Positions 38,801 to 39,980 of a DNA stretch of 64,000 nt are shown piece after piece. The notes beneath the pieces were generated by a model that was not told the DNA's origin, made no database searches, and worked only from the letters and a program-made list of their open reading frames with translations. A program made the position numbers and the translations under genes. The DNA is taken from the NCBI RefSeq assembly GCF_028640845.1, contig NC_080548.1, forward strand, positions 16,675,321 through 16,739,320. The letters are read 5' to 3'. The stretch is from Ahaetulla prasina (taxonomy: Eukaryota; Chordata; Lepidosauria; Squamata; Colubridae). Position 1 is the first letter of the stretch; each line of letters starts with the position of its first letter.

Positions 38801-38857
38801 ATGAAAGACAACAACTGCGGTGTTACTACTGATGCTGTTTTCCCAATTGTTGCTTAA
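3453..38857 (+). CDS. Papain-family cysteine peptidase gene, 8 joined exons (5' incomplete)
   Basis: Join of 3453-3625, 10197-10440, 22119-22314, 26133-26326, 28988-29079, 33545-33706, 35877-36066 and 38670-38857. Every junction keeps phase (entry phases 1,0,1,2,1,0,0,1) and all introns are GT-AG. The 1439 coding bases give about 479 residues and a stop. Order: N-terminal region of unclear fold (1-160), I29-like inhibitory propeptide (about 173-232), C1A peptidase (about 260-479). Oxyanion Gln278, nucleophile Cys284, His426 and Asn446 are intact, so an active thiol endopeptidase of the secretory or lysosomal route is expected. It resembles vertebrate proteins annotated 'counting factor associated protein D-like'; those are longer (my recollection, around 540), so about 60 N-terminal residues with the signal peptide are missing. 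No symbol is assigned. Confidence 0.93.
3721..3814 (-). mobile_element. CR1 3'-end fragment, antisense
   Basis: Starts with the short AATAG-type tail (GAATAGAATAGAATAA) and continues with the conserved CR1 3' end (GTTGGAAGGGACCTTGGAGG) in reverse orientation. It is interrupted by a family A MITE at 3815. Confidence 0.8.
3815..3951. mobile_element. hAT-like MITE, family A, 137 bp, intact
   Basis: Termini CAGTGGTGGGATTCA and TGAATCCCACCACTG are inverted repeats. The 8-bp duplication CCCCTATT flanks it exactly (3807-3814 and 3952-3959). The interior has several inverted CCGGTT/AACCGG words. A second copy of the same length is at 63535-63671. It has no coding capacity. Confidence 0.92.
4020..4417. 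mobile_element. hAT-like MITE, family B
   Basis: Termini CAGGGGTGGGGCTGC and GAAGCCCATCCTG. The flanks CCTATATC (4012-4019) and CCTATATA (4418-4425) match at 7 of 8 bases. Other copies are at 10625-11035 and 58760-59165. A 162-codon open frame across it is repeat-derived and not a gene. Confidence 0.85.
5030..5085 (-). mobile_element. tRNA-derived SINE head fragment
   Basis: Read on the minus strand, this has a tRNA-like run (AGCTCAATGGTAGAAG, then GCTTTGCATAGAG). It is short and has no recognisable tail. Confidence 0.4.
5148..5949 (+). mobile_element. hAT-like MITE, family C, split by a solo LTR
   Basis: Left end CAATAGTGAAGTTCAA (decayed) and right end GGATTTCACCCCTG. The flanking duplication CAACAGAC is exact (5140-5147 and 5950-5957). 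Bases 5299-5863 are a later LTR insertion plus its duplicated target, so the MITE is the older element. Confidence 0.85.
5299..5858 (+). mobile_element. Solo LTR, family 2, with 5-bp TSD
   Basis: Begins TGTTGTGTCTGCG and ends GGGGACAGAACA. The duplication CAGAG flanks it (5294-5298 and 5859-5863). A TATA box TATAAAA is at 5611-5617, so an R region would start about 25-30 bases later. Related in layout to the LTRs at 7641-8112 and 17700-18225 (the same TGTTGTGTCT start and a shared GC-rich GGCAGGCCT block before the TATA box). No internal provirus region adjoins it. Confidence 0.88.
5950..6411. other. Unassigned intronic sequence
   Basis: No exon or repeat recognised. Confidence 0.3.
6412..6600 (-). 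mobile_element. Sauria SINE 3' half, antisense
   Basis: Read on the minus strand it matches the 3' half of the SINEs at 14165 and 16221: the CATGACCA block, the CCTAAAGTCGG block and a BovB-like end with an ACCTTT-type tail (here AAGATAAAGG on the + strand). The tRNA head is missing. Confidence 0.7.
6601..7215 (-). mobile_element. CR1 3' end, antisense, split by MITE I
   Basis: GCTGGAAGGGACCTTGGAAG (6619-6638) is the CR1 3' signature in reverse. After the MITE at 6679-7040 the CR1 sequence resumes (TTTCAGACAAATGGTTATCC and GGAGCACCCACAACTT). The element is 5' truncated. Confidence 0.8.
6679..7040 (+). mobile_element. hAT-like MITE, family I
   Basis: Termini CCGTGATGGTGAACC and GGTTCGCCAACCCTG. 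Flanks CCCTACAC (6671-6678) and TCCTACAT (7041-7048) agree at 6 of 8, with TA in the centre. The interior is rich in alternating GCATGTGC words. Other copies are at 17339, 39184 and 53613. Confidence 0.78.
7216..7635. other. Unassigned intronic sequence
   Basis: No exon or known repeat seen. Confidence 0.3.
7641..8112 (-). mobile_element. Solo LTR, family 3, antisense, 5-bp TSD
   Basis: On the + strand it reads from TGTCGTGTCCC to GAGACACAACA, the reverse complement of the family at 17700-18225. GTGGG is duplicated at 7636-7640 and 8113-8117. A TATA-like TATATAAAGG is read on the minus strand near 7815. It is 54 bp shorter than the 17700 copy because that copy carries an internal near-duplication. 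An open frame inside the LTR is shared by both copies but no retroviral gene is recognisable. Confidence 0.88.
8118..8678. other. Unassigned intronic sequence
   Basis: Nothing recognised beyond simple AT-rich sequence. Confidence 0.3.
8679..8768 (+). mobile_element. hAT-like MITE, family F, left fragment
   Basis: Begins CAGGGGTGTTAAACTCAA, the family F terminus (compare 18805-18992 and 27860-28411). The right terminus is absent; family E sequence follows directly. Confidence 0.6.
8769..8993 (+). mobile_element. hAT-like MITE, family E, incomplete
   Basis: Begins CAGGGGTAAAATGCTCCCGG and shares about 200 bases with 55329-55500, including GAGAACC...TAGCAAAAATCCCTGC and the T-rich stretch after CAGCTGAGCC. 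No right terminus is clear. Confidence 0.5.
8994..9237 (+). mobile_element. hAT-like MITE, family C
   Basis: Left end CAGTGATGAAATCTAA, right end GGATTTCACCCCTG. The flanks GGGGCTGG and GGGGGGTG are only partly alike, so the target duplication is uncertain. Contains two GGAAAGGATATTGCAAA-type internal units. Confidence 0.72.
9262..9342. repeat. Purine-rich (GGGA/GGAA)n microsatellite
   Basis: Runs of GGGA and GGAA with few interruptions, directly after the MITE end. It produces spurious Glu/Gly/Arg-rich open frames. Confidence 0.85.
9358..9425 (-). mobile_element. CR1 3'-end fragment, antisense
   Basis: GGCTGGAAGGGACCTGGAGG followed by CTAGTCCAACCCTGC is the CR1 3' signature in reverse. Confidence 0.65.
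9450..9880. mobile_element. Family C MITE pieces, rearranged
   Basis: Bases 9450-9558 are the reverse-oriented end of a family C MITE (CCACACCCACAGAACTGG ... GATTTCACCACTG). Bases 9690-9879 are a forward piece from the GTGGCAGAGGAAGG unit to GGATTTCACCCCTG. The roughly 130 bases between them are unassigned. Neither piece has both termini. Confidence 0.6.
9956..10094. repeat. Repeat family K palindrome
   Basis: Two arms, about 9956-10018 and 10036-10094, are reverse complements: GGTTGTTTTCTTGCAGATG on the left and CATCTGCAAGAAAACAACC on the right, with the outer GAGTCCTTG/CAAGGACTC words also paired. It is two family K units head to head and could form a hairpin of about 60 bp in RNA. It ends about 100 bases before exon B. 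Confidence 0.75.
10197..10440 (+). CDS. Exon B: N-terminal region of the cysteine peptidase
   Basis: Follows an acceptor CTCCAG and ends at AATG|gtgagt. Reads [15 protein letters not shown], then a Lys-rich turn, [19 protein letters not shown], a conserved-looking [14 protein letters not shown] and FVLKSN (residues 59-139). The aromatic and beta-strand-like pattern suggests a small folded domain before the propeptide. I cannot name the domain. The codon split at the end (G+AA, Glu) is completed by exon C, confirming the junction. Confidence 0.93.
10625..11035. mobile_element. hAT-like MITE, family B, intact
   Basis: Termini CAGGGGTGGGCTTC and GAAGCCCACCCTG. The exact 8-bp duplication GTACACTC is at 10617-10624 and 11036-11043. 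Confidence 0.92.
11198..13980 (-). mobile_element. L2-like LINE, antisense, decayed
   Basis: Read on the minus strand it contains, in order, an endonuclease-domain stretch ([10 protein letters not shown], then [12 protein letters not shown], 13965-13417), a linker (13271-12705), reverse-transcriptase motifs [15 protein letters not shown] (about 12500) and YADDTQLYF (about 12235), and a 3' end with the L2-type words GCCCTGAGTCC and a TAAA-rich tail (11198-11260). Frameshifts and stops break it into pieces, so it is inactive. Strings of open frames on the + strand here are antisense shadows. It is 5' truncated near 13980. Confidence 0.85.
14069..15017 (-). mobile_element. Tc1/mariner element, copy 1 (3' terminus cut)
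   Basis: Begins with CAGTAGTGCCAAATTGTGG after a TA. It ends inside its other terminus at the duplication junction. The minus strand encodes the C-terminal 95 residues of a Tc1-type transposase, with [18 protein letters not shown] carrying the last acidic residue of the DDE triad. The N-terminal DNA-binding part is gone. A Sauria SINE sits within it. Confidence 0.85.
14165..14525 (+). mobile_element. Sauria SINE with 12-bp TSD
   Basis: tRNA-derived head (GCGGTGGCTCAGGGGCTAGG, B-box GGTTCGAATCC), body with CATGCCGGCCACATGACCA, BovB-like 3' end and tail CCTTTACCTT. The duplication ACCATAGAATTA is exact at 14153-14164 and 14526-14537. Sauria SINEs are mobilised by BovB LINEs, and a BovB copy is present at 57010-58205. 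Confidence 0.93.
15014..16045 (-). mobile_element. L2-like LINE fragment, duplicated copy
   Basis: Second copy of the L2 endonuclease-plus-linker region. Unlike copy 1 it is open for 330 codons on the minus strand (16030-15038): [51 protein letters not shown], then an Arg-rich linker. The endonuclease signature residues (GDFN, SDH) are present but there is no reverse transcriptase, so it is a remnant. Confidence 0.85.
16134..17076 (-). mobile_element. Tc1/mariner element, copy 2, both ends present
   Basis: Termini CAGTAGTGGCTAAAATTGTGG and its inverted counterpart ending GGCCACTACTG, with TA on both sides (16132-16133 and 17077-17078). The transposase C-terminus (95 residues, [18 protein letters not shown]) is on the minus strand at 17024-16737. 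Without the inserted SINE the element is about 580 bp, so it is an internally deleted, non-autonomous copy. Confidence 0.9.
16221..16579 (+). mobile_element. Sauria SINE, duplicated copy
   Basis: Same insertion as 14165-14525, carried along by the tandem duplication. The right-hand target word ACCATAGAATTA remains, but the left target copy and the first bases of the SINE are deleted. Confidence 0.88.
17300..17699 (+). mobile_element. CR1 3'-end fragment hosting MITE I
   Basis: CAGGCAATTAGACTAGAT before and GACTAGATGATCTCTGAGCC after the MITE rebuild a CR1 3' end on the + strand, closing with the CCAATTCTGATTCTATAATTC tail. A solo LTR abuts it at 17700. Confidence 0.6.
17339..17650 (+). mobile_element. 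hAT-like MITE, family I, intact
   Basis: Termini CCGTGATGGCAAACC and GGTTAGCCATCACTG. Exact duplication GACTAGAT at 17331-17338 and 17651-17658. The interior has many GCATGCATG words and a purine/pyrimidine alternation. Confidence 0.92.
17700..18225 (+). mobile_element. Solo LTR, family 3, with 5-bp TSD
   Basis: Begins TGTTGTGTCTCGCC and ends GGGACACGACA. CCATC is duplicated at 17695-17699 and 18226-18230. TATATAAAGG near 18043 is the likely TATA box. It matches the antisense LTR at 7641-8112 but is 54 bp longer because a Pro/Ser-coding block containing GGCTCCATG is nearly duplicated. No flanking retroviral genes. Confidence 0.92.
18338..18720 (+). mobile_element. Repeat family H (pogo/Tigger-like MITE?)
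   Basis: Starts CAGGTATTCCTCGACCTAC and contains the family words GGGGATCACGTGACC and GTCACTAAATGAACC. Family H consensus ends are CAGGTAGTCCTCGAC and GTCGAGGACTACCTG, an inverted pair. No transposase is present, so the superfamily is an inference. Confidence 0.72.
18805..18992. mobile_element. hAT-like MITE, family F, intact
   Basis: Termini CAGGGGTGTCAAATTCAA and TTGAGTTTGACACCCCTG. Exact duplication CTCTACAG at 18797-18804 and 18993-19000. Confidence 0.93.
19065..19735 (+). mobile_element. CR1/Rex-superfamily LINE 3' part
   Basis: The + strand encodes the end of a reverse-transcriptase ORF in broken form ([52 protein letters not shown]). A GC-poor 3' UTR follows and then an AAATAAATAAATAAATAG tail at 19715-19738. 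It is 5' truncated. The same family is antisense at 2906-3422 and 37320-37678. Confidence 0.8.
19791..19911. mobile_element. Palindromic hAT-like MITE, family G
   Basis: CAGTGTTTCTCAACCTTGGG to CCTTGAGAATCACTG, with inverted inner words GGACTTCAGCATCC and GGGAGTTGAAGTCC. Flanks CTATATAG and GTCTATAG agree at 6 of 8. Confidence 0.72.
20346..20459. mobile_element. Palindromic hAT-like MITE, family G
   Basis: CAGGGATCCCCAAACTTGGC to GAAGACTTCTG. The arms TTTAAGACTTGTGGACTTC and GAAGTCCACAAGTCTTAAA are perfect inverted repeats. Confidence 0.75.
20606..20724. mobile_element. Palindromic hAT-like MITE, family G
   Basis: Almost perfect hairpin: CTCCAACCTTGGTCCCTTTA on the left and TAAAGGGACCAAGGTTGGAG on the right. 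Weak flanking match TTGAC on both sides. Confidence 0.78.
20737..20898 (-). mobile_element. Repeat family H fragment, antisense
   Basis: GGGGAAGCCAGATTGGCTAA and AATTGAGGTCACAAGTTGAAG match family H in reverse. The CAGGTAG terminus has been lost. Confidence 0.6.
21100..21700. repeat. Polypyrimidine (TTC)n tract with duplicated flank
   Basis: Almost pure TTC/TCC from 21287 to 21620, with a smaller CT tract at 21100-21206. The roughly 75 bases after each tract (21207-21282 and 21624-21700) are near copies (CCCTATCAGGGCCAA, GTTAATTTGGACAG), so tract plus flank is a tandem pair about 417 bases apart. The long poly-Ser, poly-Leu, poly-Arg, poly-Lys and poly-Glu frames are artefacts of the repeat. 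Confidence 0.92.
21701..22118. other. Intron before exon C, unassigned
   Basis: AT-rich intron. Bases 21920-21985 faintly resemble a LINE/SINE 3' tail (CAGTGAACATACCTG, as at 29745). Ends with the CCTCCCTAG acceptor of exon C. Confidence 0.35.
22119..22314 (+). CDS. Exon C: propeptide start of the cysteine peptidase
   Basis: Completes a split Glu codon, then reads [20 protein letters not shown] and continues to [20 protein letters not shown] and [10 protein letters not shown] (residues 141-204, split Arg205). The E-x3-R-x2-F-x2-N spacing (Glu192, Arg196, Phe200, with Asn203) is the ERFNIN-type signature of the I29 inhibitory propeptide, which blocks the active site until cleavage. Donor GAG|gtgtgc is weaker than the others. 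Confidence 0.93.
22388..22625 (-). mobile_element. tRNA-derived squamate SINE (GCTATT tail), antisense
   Basis: Read on the minus strand: A-box region TGGCGCGTGGTTAGAGTGC, B-box GGTTCGAACCTC-like region, body GACTCAGCTTTCCATCCTTC, tail of (GCTATT)n. A different SINE family from the Sauria SINE (other body and tail). Confidence 0.85.
22764..22998 (-). mobile_element. tRNA-derived squamate SINE, antisense (unit 2)
   Basis: Copy made by the 375-bp tandem duplication; one base is missing in ATATACGC relative to ATATACCGC in unit 1. Confidence 0.85.
23139..23373 (-). mobile_element. tRNA-derived squamate SINE, antisense (third)
   Basis: Same family but clearly diverged from the two upstream copies (GCTTCACAGTGCTTTTAC instead of GCTTCACATGC). 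It is therefore an older or independent copy that may have paired with the first in the exchange. Confidence 0.82.
23380..24217 (+). mobile_element. CR1 LINE 3' part, interrupted
   Basis: AAGGACTGGGGATGACATGA up to 23473 and the segment from about 23936 (AGCACCAGAAGGCAGGAG) to the 3' end CCCTTCCAACTCTGTTATTC are consecutive parts of a CR1 on the + strand. Between them are a family C MITE (23474-23741) and about 190 unassigned bases. Confidence 0.75.
23474..23741 (+). mobile_element. hAT-like MITE, family C
   Basis: Termini CAGTGGTGGGTTTCAAAA and TGAAACCCACTTCTG. The 8-bp flanks do not match, so one side has been rearranged. Confidence 0.8.
24218..24724. other. Unassigned intronic sequence
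   Basis: No exon or repeat recognised. Confidence 0.3.
24733..25293 (-). mobile_element. hAT-like MITE, family C, outer copy of a nest
   Basis: Termini CAGGGGATGAAATCC and GGATGTCACCATTG. Flanks CGGTGGGG (24725-24732) and TGGTGGGG (25294-25301) match at 7 of 8. A second family C element sits inside at 24850-25159. Confidence 0.86.
24850..25159 (-). mobile_element. hAT-like MITE, family C, nested copy
   Basis: Termini CAGAGGTGGGTTTCAGC and TTGAAACCCACCATTG. Flanks GTGGGAAT and ATGGGAAT (24842-24849 and 25160-25167) match at 7 of 8. The target lies inside the GGGGTGGGAATGG unit of the outer element. Confidence 0.88.
25312..25551 (+). mobile_element. tRNA-derived squamate SINE
   Basis: A-box region GATGGTTAGAATGCAG, body GGTTGACTCAGCC, 3' end GGTATATAAGTCTAAGTG and a (GCTATT)n tail. 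Same family as 22388 but in sense orientation. Confidence 0.85.
25783..26059 (-). mobile_element. hAT-like MITE, family C, intact
   Basis: Termini CAGGTGGGAAATCC and GGATTTCACCACTG. Exact duplication CTTTAAGG at 25775-25782 and 26060-26067. Ends 73 bases before exon D. A short internal unit (GCGGAAATTTTGAGTAGTTC) is doubled. Confidence 0.92.
26133..26326 (+). CDS. Exon D: propeptide end and start of mature peptidase
   Basis: Acceptor CTTCCCCAG; completes Arg205, then [20 protein letters not shown] (residues 206-225) and [12 protein letters not shown], the second half of the I29 propeptide with its N-x-L-A-D motif. [12 protein letters not shown] (about 259-270) marks the usual start of a mature papain-family enzyme; the pro-mature cleavage probably falls just before LPESLDW. 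Ends in phase 1 at TATG|gtacat. Confidence 0.95.
26327..26626. other. Intron after exon D, unassigned
   Basis: No repeat recognised between the donor and family H at 26627. Confidence 0.3.
26627..27217 (+). mobile_element. Repeat family H, split by a family D MITE
   Basis: Ends CAGGTAGTCCTCGACTTACG and AGTCAAGGACTACCTG form inverted termini. The central words AAGATGATCACGTGACCCC and GTTGTAACTTCAAAC are present. Bases 26994-27179 are a MITE plus duplicated target. Confidence 0.82.
26994..27171. mobile_element. hAT-like MITE, family D, intact
   Basis: Termini CAGTGGTGGTATTCAGCC and GTGAATACCATCCCTG. Exact duplication CTTCAAAC at 26986-26993 and 27172-27179, inside family H. Confidence 0.93.
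27218..27705. other. Unassigned intronic sequence
   Basis: AT-rich, nothing recognised. Confidence 0.3.
27714..27851. mobile_element. Palindromic hAT-like MITE, family G
   Basis: CAAGGTTCTCCAACCTTGG to CCAAGGTTGGAGAACCCTG. Duplication TTCTAGAA at 27706-27713 and 27852-27859. Contains a small internal duplication of GCTGAGGAACTCTG. Confidence 0.9.
27860..28411. mobile_element. hAT-like MITE, family F, long copy
   Basis: Termini CAGGGATGTCAAACTCAA and TTGAGTTTGACACCCCTG. Duplication TTCTAGAA at 27852-27859 and 28412-28419. The interior holds an expanded (CCTT)n/(CCCT)n tract at 28026-28210. It is a direct neighbour of the family G MITE and reused its target copy. Confidence 0.9.
28642..28809. 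mobile_element. hAT-like MITE, family D, intact
   Basis: Termini CAGTGGTGGGTTGCCCC and AGAACCCACCCCTG. Exact duplication GGGTGAAT at 28634-28641 and 28810-28817. Confidence 0.93.
28988..29079 (+). CDS. Exon E: active-site cysteine exon
   Basis: Acceptor CTTTCCAG; completes Gly270 and reads [20 protein letters not shown] then [10 protein letters not shown] (271-300). This is the hallmark Q-x5-C-W block of papain-family enzymes: Gln278 forms the oxyanion hole and Cys284 is the nucleophile, with Ser283 and Trp285 as in papain. Ends in phase 0 at AAG|gtagga. Confidence 0.97.
29127..29447 (+). mobile_element. hAT-like MITE, family C
   Basis: Termini CAGTGGTGGGATTCA and GAATAGCACCCCTG. Flanks GTGAGGAG and GTTAGGAG match at 7 of 8. 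Sits 47 bases after exon E. Three internal units of the GGAAGGATACTGCAAAATC type. Confidence 0.86.
29625..29712. repeat. (TCTG)n/(TCTA)n microsatellite
   Basis: TGTCTGTCTGCCTGTC followed by an uninterrupted TCTA run. Confidence 0.93.
29713..29912 (-). mobile_element. tRNA-derived SINE with LINE-like tail, antisense
   Basis: On the minus strand the head looks tRNA-like (GGTATAGTAGTTAAGGTGC, with a B-box-like GTGAGTTCTAGTCCC), followed by a body GTGACTTTGGGCCAATCC and a tail resembling an L2-type 3' end. The tail is continuous with the TCTA microsatellite. Confidence 0.6.
29940..30023. repeat. (GATATA)n-like simple repeat
   Basis: Imperfect GATATA/GATAGATA words up to the start of a CR1 tail. 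Confidence 0.8.
30024..30503 (-). mobile_element. CR1 LINE 3' part, antisense
   Basis: Begins with the AATAGAATAGAATAACAG tail. The minus strand encodes the CR1 ORF2 C-terminus ([34 protein letters not shown]) for 112 codons. 5' truncated near 30503. Confidence 0.87.
30504..30970. other. Unassigned intronic sequence
   Basis: AT-rich; no exon or repeat recognised. Confidence 0.3.
30979..31263. mobile_element. hAT (Charlie/Buster-like) non-autonomous element
   Basis: Termini CAGTGCTTCTCAAATAGTGG and AATTGAGAAGCACTG. Exact duplication CTGTAAGC at 30971-30978 and 31264-31271. Its GGGGGGCGCG ends and AT-rich middle set it apart from families A-I; I see only this one copy. Confidence 0.92.
31299..31422. 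mobile_element. Palindromic hAT-like MITE, family G, decayed
   Basis: CAGGGTTGAACAACTGCAGG to TTGCCAACCTCTG, with inverted inner words AACTCCCAGAATTCC and GGAATTCTGGGAGTT. Confidence 0.7.
31521..31671. mobile_element. Palindromic hAT-like MITE, family G, intact
   Basis: CAGAGGTCTCCAACCTTGGC to CCAAGGTTGGAGACCCCTG. Exact duplication TTATAGAG at 31513-31520 and 31672-31679. AAGTCCCCAAGTCTTC is doubled near the right end. Confidence 0.93.
31705..32073 (-). mobile_element. Repeat family H, antisense
   Basis: GAGGTAGTCTTCCACTTAC on the left and GTAAGTCGAGGACTACCGG on the right. The internal order (GTCACGTGATCAAAATTC, then TTCACTTAACAACC) is reversed relative to 26627. Confidence 0.8.
32074..32717. 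other. Unassigned intronic sequence
   Basis: No exon or repeat recognised. A short A-rich region lies near 32580. Confidence 0.3.
32726..32860. mobile_element. Palindromic hAT-like MITE, family G, intact
   Basis: CAGGAGTCTCCAACCTTGGC to GAAGACCCCTG. Exact duplication CACTAGAG at 32718-32725 and 32861-32868. Confidence 0.93.
32923..33329 (-). mobile_element. Family C MITE remnant with 42-bp minisatellite
   Basis: Eight full 42-bp units run from 32923 to 33258, each starting CAGTATCCTTCC (32923, 32965, 33007, 33049, 33091, 33133, 33175, 33217); a ninth starts at 33259. The right part (CACCCACAGAACTGGTAGG, TTTCACCCCTG) is the reverse end of family C; the other terminus is missing. Because 42 is a multiple of 3, both strands stay open for 140-185 codons, but the encoded repeats are not a gene. 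Confidence 0.9.
33330..33375 (+). mobile_element. Repeat family H, right-end fragment
   Basis: GTTCAAACGCTCACTAAATG then GTAAGTTGAGGACTATCTG is the end of family H. The break at GTTCAAAC is the same point used by MITEs at 26994 and 35134. Confidence 0.72.
33545..33706 (+). CDS. Exon F: cysteine peptidase, left domain
   Basis: Acceptor TTCTCCAG; reads [20 protein letters not shown] then [16 protein letters not shown] and [15 protein letters not shown] (301-354), phase 0 at both ends. LSxQxLIDC and the C-x-GG motif (CDGG) are standard papain-family blocks; the two Cys here form the conserved disulphides of the left domain. Confidence 0.96.
33862..34145 (-). mobile_element. hAT-like MITE, family C, intact
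   Basis: Termini AAGAGATGGGTTTCATC (decayed) and TTGAAACCCATCACTG. Exact duplication GAGGGGAG at 33854-33861 and 34146-34153. Confidence 0.9.
34204..34560 (-). mobile_element. Snake CR1/L3-type LINE 3' end, antisense
   Basis: A GGAAT-rich tail (34204-34235), then TTTATTGGCCAAGTGTGATT and ACACAAGGAATTTGTCT. The same 3' end occurs at 45249 (antisense) and 61365 (sense). It matches the type of CR1-like LINE known to seed AATAG/GGAAT microsatellites in snakes. Confidence 0.72.
34783..35509 (+). mobile_element. Repeat family H, split by a family C MITE
   Basis: CTTAGTCCACAACTTACATC at the left and GTAAGTCGAGGACTGCCTG at the right, with GCAGATCACGTGACC inside. Bases 35134-35471 are the MITE plus its duplicated target. 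Confidence 0.8.
35134..35463 (-). mobile_element. hAT-like MITE, family C, intact
   Basis: Termini CAGAGGTGGGTTTCAGC and TTGAAACCCATCACTG. Exact duplication CTTGGAAC at 35126-35133 and 35464-35471. Confidence 0.93.
35520..35761 (+). mobile_element. L2-like LINE ORF2 end, sense
   Basis: The + strand encodes the L2-type ORF2 C-terminus ([17 protein letters not shown], then [17 protein letters not shown]), matching the antisense piece at 51163-51363. Directly followed by an (AAT)n run and, 46 bases later, exon G. Confidence 0.8.
35762..35831. repeat. (AAT)n microsatellite
   Basis: Almost perfect ATA/AAT units following the LINE end, ending 46 bases before exon G. Confidence 0.95.
35877..36066 (+). 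CDS. Exon G: cysteine peptidase, right domain
   Basis: Acceptor TCTACCAG; reads [20 protein letters not shown] then [19 protein letters not shown] and [20 protein letters not shown] (355-417). The GPVSVSIDA block and FYSNGVYY are typical of the papain right domain. Two N-x-S/T sequons (NVT, NAT) may be glycosylated. The splice signal lies close to an L2 piece and an (AAT)n run. Ends in phase 1 at TGCA|gtaagt. Confidence 0.96.
36067..36482. other. Intron after exon G, unassigned
   Basis: Nothing recognised apart from a short (GTT)n near 36152. Confidence 0.3.
36483..36780. repeat. Polypyrimidine (CCTT/CCCT)n tract
   Basis: About 300 bases of CT-rich repeats with CCTT, CCCT and CTTT units. 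The Pro/Ser/Phe-rich open frame over it is spurious. Confidence 0.9.
36781..37315. other. Unassigned intronic sequence
   Basis: No exon or repeat recognised. Confidence 0.3.
37320..37678 (-). mobile_element. CR1/Rex-superfamily LINE 3' end, antisense
   Basis: TTTATTTTATTTATTTG tail, TCTTATGCACGCCCCTTACA and TTTTCTGCAACCAAGATTGG match the reverse of the LINE at 19065-19735 and the piece at 2906-3422. Confidence 0.75.
37686..38075 (+). mobile_element. CR1 LINE 3' part, sense
   Basis: CCAACAAAGATGATTAGGGG, then GGTGACATGATAGCAG and AAGAAGAGATTGGACAAC are the CR1 ORF2 end on the + strand. It lies back to back with the antisense LINE before it. Confidence 0.72.
38111..38669. other. Intron before exon H
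   Basis: Holds a (GA)n/(GGGA)n tract at 38366-38425. The acceptor of exon H is preceded by a strong T tract (38655-38667). Confidence 0.5.
38670..38857 (+). CDS. Exon H: catalytic His/Asn exon and stop
   Basis: Completes Lys418; reads [43 protein letters not shown] and ends FPIVA-stop at 38855-38857. His426 in LDHAV and Asn446 in IKNSW complete the triad with Cys284, and Trp448 packs on Asn446 as in papain. The C-terminal residues ([10 protein letters not shown]) are as expected for family members, so the protein is not truncated at this end. Confidence 0.97.
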
Positions 38858-39057
38858 CGGGCGCACGACTTGGCCAATTCCTTCAGGCAATTTCAAAGAA
38901 AATGCAAATCCAGACCTTTCTTCCTACTTTTACTGAAGCAGGGCCACATTCTTCTCATCTCCTGGACTTCATCTCAAATCATCGAACTGGAAGAAACTCA
39001 AGACATACATGTCAATGAAAATTCTTGGTCGTCTAGGTAGAGTTGTCTGGAAGTTGA

Positions 39058-39838
39058 GTCATGGCAACTGGACCTCTTTTCCTTCTGGTTGTAACGTTCC
39101 ACTGCTTCTCCAAGTAGCTTCTTCGGCCTGAGGAAGTTGGTTAGGTTGGCCCCTCTAATTAACCAACGAACTAACTTATATGGCAGTGATAGCTAACCTT
39201 TTTGCCATCGTGTGCCAGGATCAGGGGGGGAGGGAGGGTCTTGTGCATGCGTGCCCACACCCATAATTCTATGTGCTCTGTGCATACGTGTGCAACACCC
39301 CCCCTCCTGCTCCTGGCACGCGATTTCTCTCTCCCCAGGCTCCAGAGCCTTTCTAGAAGCTTGGGGAGAGCGAAAATGGCCTTATCAACCCCCCCGCCCC
39401 CGAGGCCCTTTGGAGGCTGGAAACAGCCTGTTTGCCAACTTCTGGTGGGACAGGAGGTGGGACAGGAGGCCGTTTCTGGCCTCCAGAGGGCCTCCGGGGT
39501 GTGTGGAAGGTCATTTTCCCTCTCCCCAAGCTCCTAGAAAGGCTCTGGAGCCTGGGGAGAGGGAAAAAGAGGCCTTCCCCACCACCGCCTGAGGCCCTCC
39601 GGAAGCAGGAAACAGCCTGTTTCCCTACTTCCAGTGAGCCCAGAAGGCCCGAAAATCAGGAGCTGAGTTCACGTGCCCACCGATATGGATACACATGCCA
39701 CCTGTGGCACGCATGCCATAGGTTCGCCATCACAGTTATATGGGATCCCCCTAACCAACTTGATCTAACTGAAGAAGCTATTTGGAGAAGCAGTGAAACC
39801 TTTCAAACCAAAAAGGAAAGAAGTCCAGTTGCCATGCC
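39058..39838. repeat. Repeat family J inverted repeat in the 3' flank
   Basis: Left arm (39058-39127: CATGGCAACTGGACCTC ... TGCTTCTCCAAGTAGCTTC) pairs with the right arm (39768-39838: GAAGCTATTTGGAGAAGCAG ... GTCCAGTTGCCATG). The loop (GTTGGTTAGGTTGG, then CCTAACCAACTTG) also pairs once the family I MITE at 39184-39735 is removed. Lies 200 bases after the stop codon and could be in the 3' UTR. Confidence 0.75.
39184..39735 (-). mobile_element. hAT-like MITE, family I, long copy
   Basis: Termini CAGTGATAGCTAACC and GGTTCGCCATCACAG. Exact duplication TTATATGG at 39176-39183 and 39736-39743. The interior is close to that of 53613-54171. Confidence 0.92.
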
Positions 39839-39970
39839 TCAACATCCAGTCAAGAGGTACTTTTTTTTTTTTTTAGAACAACTTAGTTGCTATCCTTGAT
39901 GGGTTTTTTGACAACAAAGGCCATTTTGCAATGGATGTTTTGCCTTGAAAATCTGGGAAGGGGTGCCCCA

Positions 39971-39980
39971 AATAAATAAA
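39971..39980 (+). terminator. Candidate polyadenylation signal of the peptidase gene
   Basis: Two overlapping AATAAA hexamers about 1.1 kb after the stop codon, the first I see in sense orientation. There is no experimental support, and use of it would place family J and a MITE inside the 3' UTR. Confidence 0.3.
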
